Of a stretch of 62,471 bases of DNA, positions 46,027 through 54,875 are shown in pieces. The DNA is taken from positions 19,342-81,812 of the forward strand of contig ONXS01000005.1 in NCBI GenBank assembly GCA_900321855.1. Direction: 5' to 3'. The notes beneath the pieces were generated by a model. The model was not told the DNA's origin, ran no database searches, and saw only the letters and a list, made by a program, of their open reading frames with translations. The position numbers and the translations under genes were made by a program. Numbering within the stretch: the first letter of the stretch is position 1; each line of letters begins with the position of its first letter. This DNA comes from an uncultured Eubacteriales bacterium. GTDB taxonomy: Bacteria; Bacillota; Clostridia; Lachnospirales; Lachnospiraceae.

Positions 46027-47029
46027 ATGAGCTACTTAATTTGTAAATGAAAAGGGTGCAGAAATTTGTTTAAATGCAAATTATGTGGAGGTAAAATAAA
46101 AAAATAATGGAGTGAGAAGGATTCCTATTGAAAATCTTGAGGCAATTTATTTGTTTGATTATGTTCAAATTACTTCTCAGTGTATTGCACAATGTTTCAA
46201 AAAGGGGATTAGTCTTTCTTATTTTTCAAAAGGCGGTTCTTACTTTGGAAGACTACAGTCAACTGGACATGTGAATACATTTCGGCAGAGGCAGCAGATA
46301 AAATTGTCTGATACAGATTTTGCACTGCAAATGGCAAAGAAGATTATAAAAGGCAAGATACACAATCAGACTGTCATTTTGTGAAGATATGCAAGAACTA
46401 GAGGGAAGAATGTACAAAAAGAGATTTTGGCAATGCAGCTTTCTTTGGATAAAATTGATACTTGTACTACAGTAAATGAAATTATTGGTTATGAGGGAAA
46501 TGCTGCGAGAATTTACTTTCAGTGTCTGGGAAAACTGGTAGATGATGATTTTAAATTTGAGAAGAGAAGTAGAAGACCGCCACTTGATGAATTCAACTCT
46601 ATGTTGAACTTAGGATATTCGATTTTGATGAATGAGATATACAGCAGAGTAGAGAATAAAGGATTAAACGCTTATTTTGGATTTGTGCACCAAGACAGGG
46701 AAAAACATCCTACATTGGTAAGTGACATCATAGAGGAATGGAGAGCTGTCATCATAGACTCTATGGTTATGAGTCTGGTAAATGGACATGAGATTGGATT
46801 AGAGCATTTTTCGGGAAATTTAGATGAACCGGGTATTTATCTGACAAAAGAGGGATTAAATATATTTTTGCATAAATATGATATAAAAATGCAAAATACG
46901 GCAAGATATTTGCCTTATATCGATTATGCTGCAACCTTCAGACATTCCATTGATTTACAAATTAATTGTATGGTAAAAGCAATTGAAACAGGAAATATTG
47001 AGGAATACAATCCAATTTGGCTGAGATAA
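46027..47029 (+). pseudogene. cas1: Broken cas1 (spacer integrase), three lesions
   Basis: The ATG at 46027 (AGGAGGAG upstream) gives MSYLIC and then meets a frameshift near 46045. The correct frame continues NEKGAEICLNANYVEVK, stops at TAA 46097-46099, continues VRRIPIENLEAIYLFDYVQIT and stops again at TGA 46382-46384, exactly where RRYARTRGKN should follow. The rest (MQLSLDKIDTC to IWLR, ending 47029) is a normal Cas1 C-terminus with IIEEWRAVIIDSMV, HEIGLEHF and TKEGL. The total length, 334 codons, matches intact Cas1, so the decay is by point changes. No full-length protein is expected. Confidence 0.9.
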
Positions 47030-47042
47030 AGGGGGAAGTAGT

Positions 47043-47363
47043 ATGGAAGATTATGACTATTCGTTTGAAACTCCTATTGTAGAACACAGAAATAAAGTAT
47101 TTGTTTTAATTATTTATGATATATGTGATAATAAAACGAGAGTCAAGCTGGCAAAGTTTTTGCAGGGATATGGTTTTCGAATTCAGAAGTCAGCATTTGA
47201 GGCATATCTGACGAAAGATAAGTATCGAAAGTTACTTGGACAAATAGGAAAATATGTCACAGATGAGGATAGTATTCGAGTATATAAAATACAAGGAAAA
47301 GGTCAGGTGACGTCGTTTGGCAAAAAGGTAGAAAATCAAATAGATGATATTATAGTCATTTAA
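47043..47363 (+). CDS. cas2: Cas2, intact
   Basis: Structural partner of Cas1 in spacer acquisition. 106 residues with VFVLIIYDICDNKTRVKLAKFL (catalytic-type Asp in strand 1), GFRIQKSAFEAYL and a C-terminal DSIRVYKI strand. AGGGGGAAG precedes the ATG, 13 bases after cas1. It is the only complete cas frame in the locus. Confidence 0.93.
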   Translation: MEDYDYSFETPIVEHRNKVFVLIIYDICDNKTRVKLAKFLQGYGFRIQKSAFEAYLTKDKYRKLLGQIGKYVTDEDSIRVYKIQGKGQVTSFGKKVENQIDDIIVI

Positions 47364-47429
47364 GGATAAGGGAAAAATGTAAATTAAATAAAGAAGAGAT
47401 ATACGGATTTTGTAAGAGATATTACATCT

Positions 47430-47660
47430 TTGTTTACCTCTTTGCAGCAGAGAACTATGGAAAAAGTTTCTCAAAAAGCTTTGAATCAGTTTTTTGATTA
47501 TGATGTAAAGAATTTCTTTCTTCCAATCACCTGTAATACTTTTTCGATTAAATGCTCAAGATATAAAACGAGTGGTAAGTATTTGGATTTGTATGAATAT
47601 GAAGGAAAATACATGAAATTGTTTTGGGTTAGAAGATTAAGCATTACTAGGCAATTATAA
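47430..47660 (+). other. Short unrecognised frame after cas2
   Basis: A frame of 76 codons opening with TTG and no convincing binding site, Phe/Tyr/Lys-rich (NQFFDYDVKNFF, KTSGKYLDLYEYEGKYMKLF). It resembles no family I know. It may be the relic of a larger gene, given the decay around it. Confidence 0.25.
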
Positions 47661-47694
47661 GTGACTTCACCGGTTATTGTATGAATTATTATGA

Positions 47695-47967
47695 AATAAA
47701 ATAGCTCCAAGTGAGAAAAAGGATATTTTAGAAAAAGAATATAATAAATATAATATGCCGATGAAATATAGTTTTAGGAAGGAAGTGGCAGCTATGTGTA
47801 ATTTAACTCAGGGAATTGTTGAAGATGCAGTTAATGATACAACAGAGAAAATTATTCTAAGTATGAATGAAGATGGCATTAAAGTCGAACAGATTGCCCG
47901 TATTACAAAGAAAACAGTAGAAGAGGTTGAGGAAATCATAAAGAAGAATGAGCCAGTAATGGTATGA
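47695..47967 (+). pseudogene. C-terminal relic of an Rpn/PD-(D/E)XK transposase-like protein
   Basis: The open stretch (KIAPSEKKDILEKEY..., FRKEVAAMCNLTQGI, then an Asn/Thr/Glu-rich helical tail) resembles the C-terminal end of the Rpn-family PD-(D/E)XK nuclease/transposase proteins frequent in Lachnospiraceae. The nuclease part is absent and a stop lies just upstream (47692). A 70-codon frame from ATG 47755 remains. The assignment is from memory of the MCNLS-type tail and is moderate. Confidence 0.4.
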
Positions 47968-47996
47968 TGCGAGTACTGAATATTAAAATATAATGA

Positions 47997-48460
47997 AATT
48001 TAGAGTGAAAAATGGAAACATGAAATGATTTAGAGCAGATGCAAACCTGTAGACGAACAGAAAATTCACTCTAAAATCAGCAAATTAGTTAATTTGGAGT
48101 AATCAACAATAGTAGGTCGGTAAAAGAGTTCACTCCCAAACAGACAAATCAACGATTGTGGAGTGAATAAGCAGTTGCAGGGCAGCAGAAGAGTTCACTC
48201 CTAAACAGACAAATCAAACATTGTGGAGTGAATGAGCAGTTGCAGGGCAGCAGAAGAGTTCACTCCCAAACAGACAAATCAACGATTGTGGAGTGAATGA
48301 GCAGTTGCAGGGCAGCAGAAGAGTTCACTCCTAAACAGACAAATCAACGATTGTGGAGTGAATGAGCAGTTACAAAGTAGCAGAAGAGTTCACTCCAAAA
48401 CATTCAAATCAAACATAATAGAGTGAAAGAGTCATACAAGTCGGGTAAGATGTTCACTCA
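47997..48460 (+). repeat. Tandem array of 65-bp units with internal inverted repeats
   Basis: Units start at 48062, 48126, 48191, 48256, 48321, 48386 and 48450 (period 64-65); the last is partial, and a right arm alone at 48002-48009 marks an older unit. Each full unit holds TTCACTCC, a 23-base loop, GGAGTGAA and a 26-base linker (GAGCAGTTGCAGGGCAGCAG). Units 1-4 of the middle are about 95% identical, and outer units are diverged, a pattern of tandem expansion. Unlike CRISPR, the loops and linkers are conserved. The array ends 13 bases before an intrinsic terminator, so it may be transcribed as an RNA of repeated hairpins. No frame runs through it. Confidence 0.9.
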
Positions 48461-48472
48461 AACCAATATGTT

Positions 48473-48512
48473 AACACCAGTACCGAAGAAATTTCGGCTG
48501 CTGGTGTTTTTC
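48473..48512 (+). terminator. Strong terminator after the 65-bp array
   Basis: AACACCAG (48473-48480) pairs with CTGGTGTT (48501-48508), and an inner CCGAA/TTCGG stem extends it. TTTTTC follows directly. It isolates the CRISPR/repeat region from ychF. Confidence 0.88.
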
Positions 48513-48517
48513 AATTA

Positions 48518-48546
48518 TTTACAATCCCACGCACTCGTGCTATACT
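48518..48546 (+). promoter_or_regulatory. Sigma-A promoter of ychF
   Basis: TTTACA (48518-48523), exactly 17 bases, TATACT (48541-48546). The start would be near 48553, 90 bases before the ATG. Confidence 0.75.
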
Positions 48547-48642
48547 CTACCGTGAGTATTTCTCTTTTCGTGACATATAAGAAATACGAGAAATCAAGCG
48601 AAATAAATGAATACAAAGATAGAAAGAAAGGAAATAAATACC

Positions 48643-49740
48643 ATGAAACTCGGAATCGTCGGTCTTCCTAACGTAGGAAAAAGTACACTTTTTAACTCTC
48701 TCACAAAGGCAGGAGCAGAATCAGCAAACTACCCATTCTGTACCATCGACCCTAACGTTGGTGTCGTTGCAGTACCAGATGAGCGATTAGATAAATTAGC
48801 AGCATTATATGACTCTGATAAGGTTACACCAGCAGTGATTGAATTCGTTGATATTGCAGGTCTTGTAAAGGGTGCGTCAAAGGGTGAAGGACTTGGAAAT
48901 CAGTTCTTGTCAAACATCCGTGAGGTAGATGCAATCGTTCACGTTGTCAGATGTTTTGAGGACACAAATGTTATCCATGTAGATGGAAGTGTAGACCCAC
49001 TCAGAGATATTGAGACAATCAATCTTGAGTTAATCTTCTCAGATATGGAAGTGTTAGAGAGAAGACACGCAAAACAGGCAAAGGCAGCAAGAATGGATAA
49101 GAGTCTTGCAAAAGAAGTAGAGTTAATCGAAGGTCTTTTAAAACACTTAGAAGAGGGAAAATTGGCAATTAGCTATGAACTCAAAGATGAAGATGAAATA
49201 GAGATTATGAAAGAGTTCAATCTTCTGACAGCAAAACCAGTCATCTTTGCTGCAAACGTTGCTGACTCAGACCTCGCAGATGACGGCGCAAGTAATGAGA
49301 ATGTTGCAAAAGTAAGAGAATTTGCAGCAGAAAATGGATTTGAGGTATTTGTCATTTCTGCTGAGATTGAGCAGGAGATTTCTGAACTCGATGATGAGGA
49401 CAAGCAGATGTTCTTAGAGGACTTAGGACTCAAGGAGTCAGGACTTGACAAATTAATTAAGGCAAGCTATAAACTCTTAGGTTTAATCAGTTATTTGACA
49501 GCAGGTAAGCAGGAGACTCGTGCATGGACAATCAAGGTTGGAACAAAGGCTCCACAGGCAGCCGGAAAGATTCACAGTGATTTTGAAAGAGGATTTATCC
49601 GCGCAGAAGTTATTAACTATCAGGATTTATTAGACTGCGGTTCGGATAAAGTTGCAAAAGAAAAGGGACTCAACAGACTTGAGGGAAAAGATTACGTGGT
49701 GCAAGACGGAGATGTCATTTTATTCCGATTTAATGTATAG
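48643..49740 (+). CDS. ychF: Ribosome-binding ATPase YchF (Obg-family)
   Basis: Obg-like P-loop NTPase that binds ribosomes and prefers ATP. From ATG 48643 it has 365 residues. GLPNVGKSTLF near residues 7-17, DIAGLVKGASKGEGLG as G3 region, a central coiled-coil insertion (about 130-200) and the C-terminal TGS domain with TWTIKVGTKAPQAAGKIHSDFERG and KDYVVQDGDVILFRF. An ATG 36 bases earlier is in frame but has no binding site; AAAGGAAAT serves 48643. Confidence 0.97.
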   Translation: MKLGIVGLPNVGKSTLFNSLTKAGAESANYPFCTIDPNVGVVAVPDERLDKLAALYDSDKVTPAVIEFVDIAGLVKGASKGEGLGNQFLSNIREVDAIVHVVRCFEDTNVIHVDGSVDPLRDIETINLELIFSDMEVLERRHAKQAKAARMDKSLAKEVELIEGLLKHLEEGKLAISYELKDEDEIEIMKEFNLLTAKPVIFAANVADSDLADDGASNENVAKVREFAAENGFEVFVISAEIEQEISELDDEDKQMFLEDLGLKESGLDKLIKASYKLLGLISYLTAGKQETRAWTIKVGTKAPQAAGKIHSDFERGFIRAEVINYQDLLDCGSDKVAKEKGLNRLEGKDYVVQDGDVILFRFNV

Positions 49741-49800
49741 GGGTCAGACCCCAGAGATGCAACTAACCTGAGTTAGTCTTCTCTACGGGGTCAGACCCCT
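49740..49800. repeat. REP-like nested palindrome between ychF and lgt
   Basis: Two copies of the near-palindrome GGGGTCAGACCCC (49740-49752 and 49787-49799) enclose AGAGA...TCTCT and ACTAAC-CTGA-GTTAGT. The whole 60 bases folds into one long hairpin. The first copy overlaps the last base of the ychF stop codon. It is a REP/BIME-type mobile repeat in form and may also end ychF transcription. Confidence 0.7.
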
Positions 49801-49822
49801 CTTAAAAAAGAGAGGAGTCAAT

Positions 49823-50692
49823 ATGTTACTGGCAGCCAGTATTCGTTTCCCGCATCTGGGAATCAATATAGAAAAATTACCCAAAAGCATTACTGTTTTG
49901 GGATTTGAAATTGCTTTTTATGGCATAATCATTGCAATTGGCATGGCACTTGCAATGACTATTATTTTTAAAGAGGTAAAACGAACAGGGCAGAGTGAAG
50001 ATTATTATTATGACCTTGCTATTTTTGCAATTATTTTTGGCATTATTGGAGCAAGAATGTATTATGTGATTTTTGAATGGGAGCAGTACAGGCATAATCT
50101 GCTGTCTGTTTTTAATATTCGTGAAGGCGGACTTGCCATTTATGGCGGTCTGATTGCAGGAACAATTACAACTTGTGTTTTTTGTAAGATTAAGAAAATG
50201 TCTATTCCTCAGGTATTAGATACGATTATTCTTGGAATTATCATTGGACAGATTCTTGGAAGATGGGGAAATTTCTTCAACAGAGAAGCATTTGGAGGAT
50301 TTACGGATAATTTATTTGCCATGCAGATTCGATATGACGAAGTTGGCGGAGTCATCAGTGAATCATTGGAGAAACATATTCAGATTGTGGACAATGCAAA
50401 GTATATTCAGGTGCATCCAACATTTTTATATGAATCTGTGTGGAATCTGATTTTATTTGTTGTTATGATGCTCATGAGAAAACATAAGAAATTTCAGGGA
50501 GAAATTGCATGTATTTATCTGATTGGATATGGAGTTGGAAGATTTTTTATTGAGAGTCTGAGAACCGACCAGCTCACACTTTGGGGAACTGGAATCGCAG
50601 TGTCGCAGATTGTATCTGGAGTGATTATTCTGATAGGAGTTTCTTTTGGAGGATATGAGCTTTGGAAGATGAAATCGGGACAACAAAAATGA
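49823..50692 (+). CDS. lgt: Prolipoprotein diacylglyceryl transferase
   Basis: Adds diacylglycerol to the lipobox Cys of prelipoproteins, first step of lipoprotein maturation; seven membrane helices. 289 residues with the family signature GRWGNFFNREAFGG near 146-160, YGGLIAG and HPTFLYESVWN. AGAGGAGT precedes the ATG. It would process lipoproteins such as the receptor encoded at 2.8 kb. Confidence 0.97.
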   Translation: MLLAASIRFPHLGINIEKLPKSITVLGFEIAFYGIIIAIGMALAMTIIFKEVKRTGQSEDYYYDLAIFAIIFGIIGARMYYVIFEWEQYRHNLLSVFNIREGGLAIYGGLIAGTITTCVFCKIKKMSIPQVLDTIILGIIIGQILGRWGNFFNREAFGGFTDNLFAMQIRYDEVGGVISESLEKHIQIVDNAKYIQVHPTFLYESVWNLILFVVMMLMRKHKKFQGEIACIYLIGYGVGRFFIESLRTDQLTLWGTGIAVSQIVSGVIILIGVSFGGYELWKMKSGQQK

Positions 50693-50768
50693 TGCTTTAA
50701 GATATATCAAATTGAAAAAAATCAAAATATTTGGGCAAATTTATCATTGAAAAAATGAAAAGTTATAC

Positions 50769-50816
50769 AAAATGGCTATGATATGTAAAAAAATTACATA
50801 ATATAGCCATTTTTTT
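50769..50816 (+). terminator. Terminator after lgt
   Basis: AAAATGGCTAT (50769-50779) pairs with ATAGCCATTTT, with further A-T pairs (ATGTAA/TTACAT) near the loop, then a T-run. It ends lgt 80 bases past its stop. Confidence 0.85.
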
Positions 50817-50838
50817 GTGAAAAATCAGCTAAAATTAC

Positions 50839-50867
50839 TTGCTATTTACTTGTATTTGAGTTAAAAT
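50839..50867 (+). promoter_or_regulatory. Promoter of the dcw cluster
   Basis: TTGCTA (50839-50844), 17-base spacer, TAAAAT (50862-50867). The start near 50874 gives a 5' leader of about 280 bases before rsmH. Confidence 0.55.
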
Positions 50868-50973
50868 CAAAGAACAAATAATATGTAACAGAAGAGAGCG
50901 TTACAATTGATAAAGAGCTTGGTTTAGATAAGCGGATTTGTCAGGAAATAGCAACGGAATTTTGATGTGGATT

Positions 50974-51010
50974 TAAGATGCCTGAGTGTGAGAAGATGCA
51001 GGGCATCTTA
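50974..51010 (+). other. Leader hairpin upstream of rsmH
   Basis: TAAGATGCC (50974-50982) pairs with GGCATCTTA (51002-51010) around a 19-base loop, followed by TATTAACTTTTT. It may be an attenuator in the long leader. The 465 bases between lgt and rsmH hold only the lgt terminator, the promoter and this hairpin; no mraZ frame is present. Confidence 0.45.
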
Positions 51011-51157
51011 TATTAACTTTTTGAGGAAAACATATTTCCGGACAACATGTATGTGAAGAGACTTATATAAACAAACTTATACTTTAAAACTGATAGAAAT
51101 GCTCTGCAAGGATTGAGTTAGAATCAGTTGCGAATAATACAGAATGGAGAAAAGATT

Positions 51158-52093
51158 TTGGAATTTGTACACAAATCGGTCTTATTTCATGAGACAGTCG
51201 ACGGTCTTAATGTCAGACCCGGTGGTGTATATGTAGATGGAACTCTAGGAGGAGCTGGACATGCCTCGTTGGTTTGTGAGAGGTTGGAAGGAAAAGGACG
51301 TTTTATCGGCATTGACCAGGATGAGGAAGCTATTATGGCTGCCACCGAGCGTTTAAGTAAATACGGGGACATCGTAACCGTTGTCAGAAGTAATTATGTC
51401 CGAATAAAGGAAGTCCTGGATTCTCTTGGTATTGAGAAGGTGGATGGGATTATGCTTGACTTGGGAGTGTCGTCTCATCAGTTAGATACGGCTGAGCGTG
51501 GTTTTAGTTACAGATATAACGCACCGCTTGATATGAGAATGGATAATCGCAACGATATGACTGCGAAGGATATTGTGAATGAATATGATGAGATGCAGTT
51601 GTTCCGAATTATCAGAGATTACGGCGAAGATAAGTTTGCAAAGAATATTGCCAAACATATCATAGCAGCAAGACAGCGCAAAGAGATTGAGACAACAGAT
51701 GAGTTGTGTGAGATTATTAAAGCTGCAATTCCGGCAAAGGTCCGAATGAATGGCGGACATCCTGCAAAGAGAACATTTCAGGCAATTCGAATTGAACTGA
51801 ATAAGGAGTTAGATGTATTAAATGAGTCTATTGACACCATGATTGATTTGTTAAATGATGGTGGAAGGTTATGTATTATCACATTTCATTCACTCGAAGA
51901 TCGAATTGTTAAGACAAAATTTAAAACAAATGAAAATCCATGTACTTGTCCTCCGGACTTTCCGGTATGTGTATGTGGGAAGAAATCTAAGGGCAGAGTA
52001 ATTACAAGAAAGCCGATTCTTCCATCAGAAGAGGAGCTTGAAGAGAATAGCAGATCGAAAAGTGCTAAATTGAGAATATTTGAAAAAATATAA
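51158..52093 (+). CDS. rsmH: 16S rRNA (cytosine-1402-N4)-methyltransferase
   Basis: SAM-dependent methyltransferase, also called MraW, that usually opens the dcw cluster. TTG 51158 is chosen because GGAGAAAAGATT lies upstream and the result, [17 protein letters not shown], matches the conserved N-terminus; a further TTG at 51128 precedes that site. 311 residues with [44 protein letters not shown] and [12 protein letters not shown]. Confidence 0.95.
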   Translation: MEFVHKSVLFHETVDGLNVRPGGVYVDGTLGGAGHASLVCERLEGKGRFIGIDQDEEAIMAATERLSKYGDIVTVVRSNYVRIKEVLDSLGIEKVDGIMLDLGVSSHQLDTAERGFSYRYNAPLDMRMDNRNDMTAKDIVNEYDEMQLFRIIRDYGEDKFAKNIAKHIIAARQRKEIETTDELCEIIKAAIPAKVRMNGGHPAKRTFQAIRIELNKELDVLNESIDTMIDLLNDGGRLCIITFHSLEDRIVKTKFKTNENPCTCPPDFPVCVCGKKSKGRVITRKPILPSEEELEENSRSKSAKLRIFEKI

Positions 52094-52166
52094 TTATTCA
52101 GAATGGATTGATTTTGAAACTGGTTCGGAATAATTTCGAAAAAATATATAAAAAAGGAGAATAGTG

Positions 52167-52679
52167 ATGGCAGCAGATAGAAACAGAGTATCCAGAGGCA
52201 CAGCATCTGGAAACAGAATATCAGTTTATAGAAATAACACATCATATGTTGAGGGAAATGCCGTAAGAAAAGCAAACAGTGCATTACCAGAGAAAAAGAG
52301 AAGACAACAGGTTGCACCACAAACAGAAGTAAAACCAGCAAGACGCAAAGAGCGTGCACCAAGATTAACCGGAAAGTCTGCACTTTTATTTGGTGTATGT
52401 GCAGTGATAACTTTTGGCTCTATAGCAAACTATTTACAGTTAAAAGATAAGGTATCTGTAAAAACTGCGGAGATTTCCAATGTGACAATGCAGACAGAAT
52501 CTGTAAAGGCACAGAACGATGCCATTTATTACACTGTGAACGCCTACAAAGATACAGCGAATATTGTAGAGCAGGCAAAACAGCTTGGAATGATTCAGGC
52601 AGGAAAAGATCAGACAAGATTTTATCAGAGTTCACAGAGCGAATATATGAAACAGTATAAGGACATTCCAACAGAATAG
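52167..52679 (+). CDS. ftsL: FtsL/DivIC-like cell-division protein
   Basis: 170 residues: a long basic, disordered N-terminus (about 1-68, RKAN..., ARRKERAPR), one membrane helix near 70-90 (SALLFGVCAVITFGSIANYL) and a short extracellular heptad helix (LKDKVSVKTAEISNVTMQTE) ending in ANIVEQAKQLGMI. This is the FtsL plan, and the location between rsmH and the penicillin-binding proteins is its canonical place. Sequence similarity in this family is always weak. AAAAAGGAG precedes the ATG. Confidence 0.8.
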   Translation: MAADRNRVSRGTASGNRISVYRNNTSYVEGNAVRKANSALPEKKRRQQVAPQTEVKPARRKERAPRLTGKSALLFGVCAVITFGSIANYLQLKDKVSVKTAEISNVTMQTESVKAQNDAIYYTVNAYKDTANIVEQAKQLGMIQAGKDQTRFYQSSQSEYMKQYKDIPTE

Positions 52680-52712
52680 TCTGAGACACGAGGTTGGTGA
52701 AAGGATAGAAGA

Positions 52713-54800
52713 ATGAGTAAGCCAAATAGCAAAAAGAGAAATGAAAATGTTGGCAAGCGCAGAGTAAAAAAGAGGCTAAATGAGGTTATGCAGGCACGTT
52801 TGCGAGTGATATTTTTCTTGATACTGGCAGCTTTTTTTGTGATTGTAGTCAGAACAATGTATCTGAACTCGGCAAAGGGAAAACAGTATAAAGAGATTAT
52901 ACTCAAACAGCAGACGTACGATGGCAAGGCAATTCCTTTCAAACGAGGAGATATTACAGACCGAAATGGTAATATCCTTGCAACGAGTGTGAAAGTGTAC
53001 AATGTTGTAATTGATGCGGGAATTATTACAGGCAGTGATGAGAAAGATTCGGAAAACAGATACCAGTATTATAAACCAACAATTCAGGCATTAGCGGAGT
53101 GTTTTCCACAGATGACAGAAGAAGAATTTAAACAGGTTATTGATTCAAAACCAGAGAGTCATTACATCATAGACAACAAATTAAGAAGACTCAGCTATGA
53201 GCAGACGGAAAAGATGCGAGAGATTTTAGCTGATAAGAAAAAGGGAAAATTTGTCAAGGGTGTTTGGTTTGAAGAAGAATATAAGAGAATGTATCCATAC
53301 AACACTCTTGCGAGTGGAGCTATTGGATTTACAGCCTCTGGAAATGTCGGAATAACAGGTATCGAGCACTATTATGATGATTATCTCAATGGTACAGATG
53401 GCAGACAGTATGGACATGTCAATGACGATAATAGTATGGAGAAGATTGTGAAGAAAGCCACAGATGGTTACAATCTGGTTTCTACGATTGACTTGAATTT
53501 ACAGCAGATTTGTGAGAAGTATGTAGATCAGTGGGTGCAGGAATATCATCCGAAAGAGGTTGCAGTTGTTCTTGCAAATCCAAATACCGGCGAGATTCTT
53601 GCTATGGCGGATAATAACAGTATTTATAATTTAAATGATCCATATAGTCTGGATGGATATTATACACAGGAACAGCAGGCTGAGATGAACGAACAGCAAA
53701 AGCTGGATGCAAGTAATCAGATTTGGAGAAATTTCCTTGTCAGTGATTCTTATGAGGCAGGTTCCACTATCAAACCATTTACAATTGCAGGTGCACTTGA
53801 GGATGGAAAAATCTCAACCGATACCACATTTTTGTGTGATGGCGGAGAGCAGTATGCTACTACATATATCGGATGTCATAAGAGATCGGGACATGGACCG
53901 GAAACATTAGAGCAGGCATTGATGAATTCATGTAATGATGCCTTGATGCAGATTTCAAGAATGGAAGGGATTGAGACATTTACAAAATACCAGTCAATTT
54001 TTGGATTTGGTCTAAAGAGTGGAATTGATTTGCCTGGTGAGATTAGCTGTGCATCTCTTTTGTACACAGCAGATAATATGACACCAATTGATCTTGCATG
54101 TAACTCTTTTGGACAGAACTTTAATGTAAATGCCATGCAGATGGTTGCCGGTTTTTCATCTATTGTCAATGGAGGAAATTATTATAAACCACATATTGTA
54201 AAACAGATTGAATCGGCAAATGGTGGTTTGGTAAAGAGTTTTGATAAACAGCTTATAAAACAGACGATTACAAAGAGTACCTCTGATTTCCTGAAACAGG
54301 CAATGGTAAATACCGTTGAATCTGGAACTGGAAAAACGGCAAAAGTTGAGGGATATGTAGTTGGCGGAAAAACAGGAACAGCTCAGCACAAAGATAAAAC
54401 GGATAAGAATTATCTGTTGTCATTTCTTGGTTTTGCGCCATATGACAAACCACAGGTTGTATGTTATGCAATTGTAGATTCTCCACAGGTTGAGAACACT
54501 TCAAGTTCCTCTTATGCGTGTCGATTATTTTCGGCAGTTATGACAGAGGTATTGCCTTATATGGATGTATATCAAACAAGAGAAGTGCCACAGACAGAAA
54601 CAGAGCCGGCACAGGAAACTACGACTGGTGAAACAAATTCAGCAGAACAGGAGACAACCGCTCCTTATGTTCCTAGTGATGATGAGGCATATGATGAGGG
54701 ACAGGCAATTGATGACAGTATTGCTGAGAGTATGAGTCAGGAAATGGATTCTAAAAAACAGGCTGCACAGGAGCAGGAGACAACACAGGAGTTAGATTAA
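52713..54800 (+). CDS. Class B penicillin-binding protein, SpoVD/FtsI type (first)
   Basis: D,D-transpeptidase for septal or spore-cortex peptidoglycan. 695 residues: cytoplasmic basic tail, membrane helix about 28-50, dimerisation domain from FKRGDITDRNGNILA, and transpeptidase with the active Ser in AGSTIKP near 351, SCN near 405 and VGGKTGTAQ near 552. A Gln/Thr/Glu-rich tail of about 90 residues ends the protein; there is no PASTA domain. It lies 33 bases after ftsL. Confidence 0.92.
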   Translation: MSKPNSKKRNENVGKRRVKKRLNEVMQARLRVIFFLILAAFFVIVVRTMYLNSAKGKQYKEIILKQQTYDGKAIPFKRGDITDRNGNILATSVKVYNVVIDAGIITGSDEKDSENRYQYYKPTIQALAECFPQMTEEEFKQVIDSKPESHYIIDNKLRRLSYEQTEKMREILADKKKGKFVKGVWFEEEYKRMYPYNTLASGAIGFTASGNVGITGIEHYYDDYLNGTDGRQYGHVNDDNSMEKIVKKATDGYNLVSTIDLNLQQICEKYVDQWVQEYHPKEVAVVLANPNTGEILAMADNNSIYNLNDPYSLDGYYTQEQQAEMNEQQKLDASNQIWRNFLVSDSYEAGSTIKPFTIAGALEDGKISTDTTFLCDGGEQYATTYIGCHKRSGHGPETLEQALMNSCNDALMQISRMEGIETFTKYQSIFGFGLKSGIDLPGEISCASLLYTADNMTPIDLACNSFGQNFNVNAMQMVAGFSSIVNGGNYYKPHIVKQIESANGGLVKSFDKQLIKQTITKSTSDFLKQAMVNTVESGTGKTAKVEGYVVGGKTGTAQHKDKTDKNYLLSFLGFAPYDKPQVVCYAIVDSPQVENTSSSSYACRLFSAVMTEVLPYMDVYQTREVPQTETEPAQETTTGETNSAEQETTAPYVPSDDEAYDEGQAIDDSIAESMSQEMDSKKQAAQEQETTQELD

Positions 54801-54875
54801 ATTCACCCATGTATCAGTAATATTTATAAGATTCAACAAATACAATATCAGTAAGAAATTGCGTTGGAGAAGAGT

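Noticed and set aside
45774..46046. A 90-codon frame across the CRISPR array
   Set aside because: It runs through repeats (YLEIKNPDRERKL recurring) and spacers; no gene would be built this way.
46382..46384. TGA in cas1 considered as a recoded codon
   Set aside because: Other genes here show TGA as a true stop (for example fmt), and cas1 has two more lesions.
48062..48460. 65-bp array considered as a second CRISPR array
   Set aside because: Loops and linkers are as conserved as the arms, so there are no unique spacers.
48423..48671. An 82-codon frame starting in the last repeat unit and running into ychF
   Set aside because: It crosses a terminator and a promoter and overlaps ychF in another frame.
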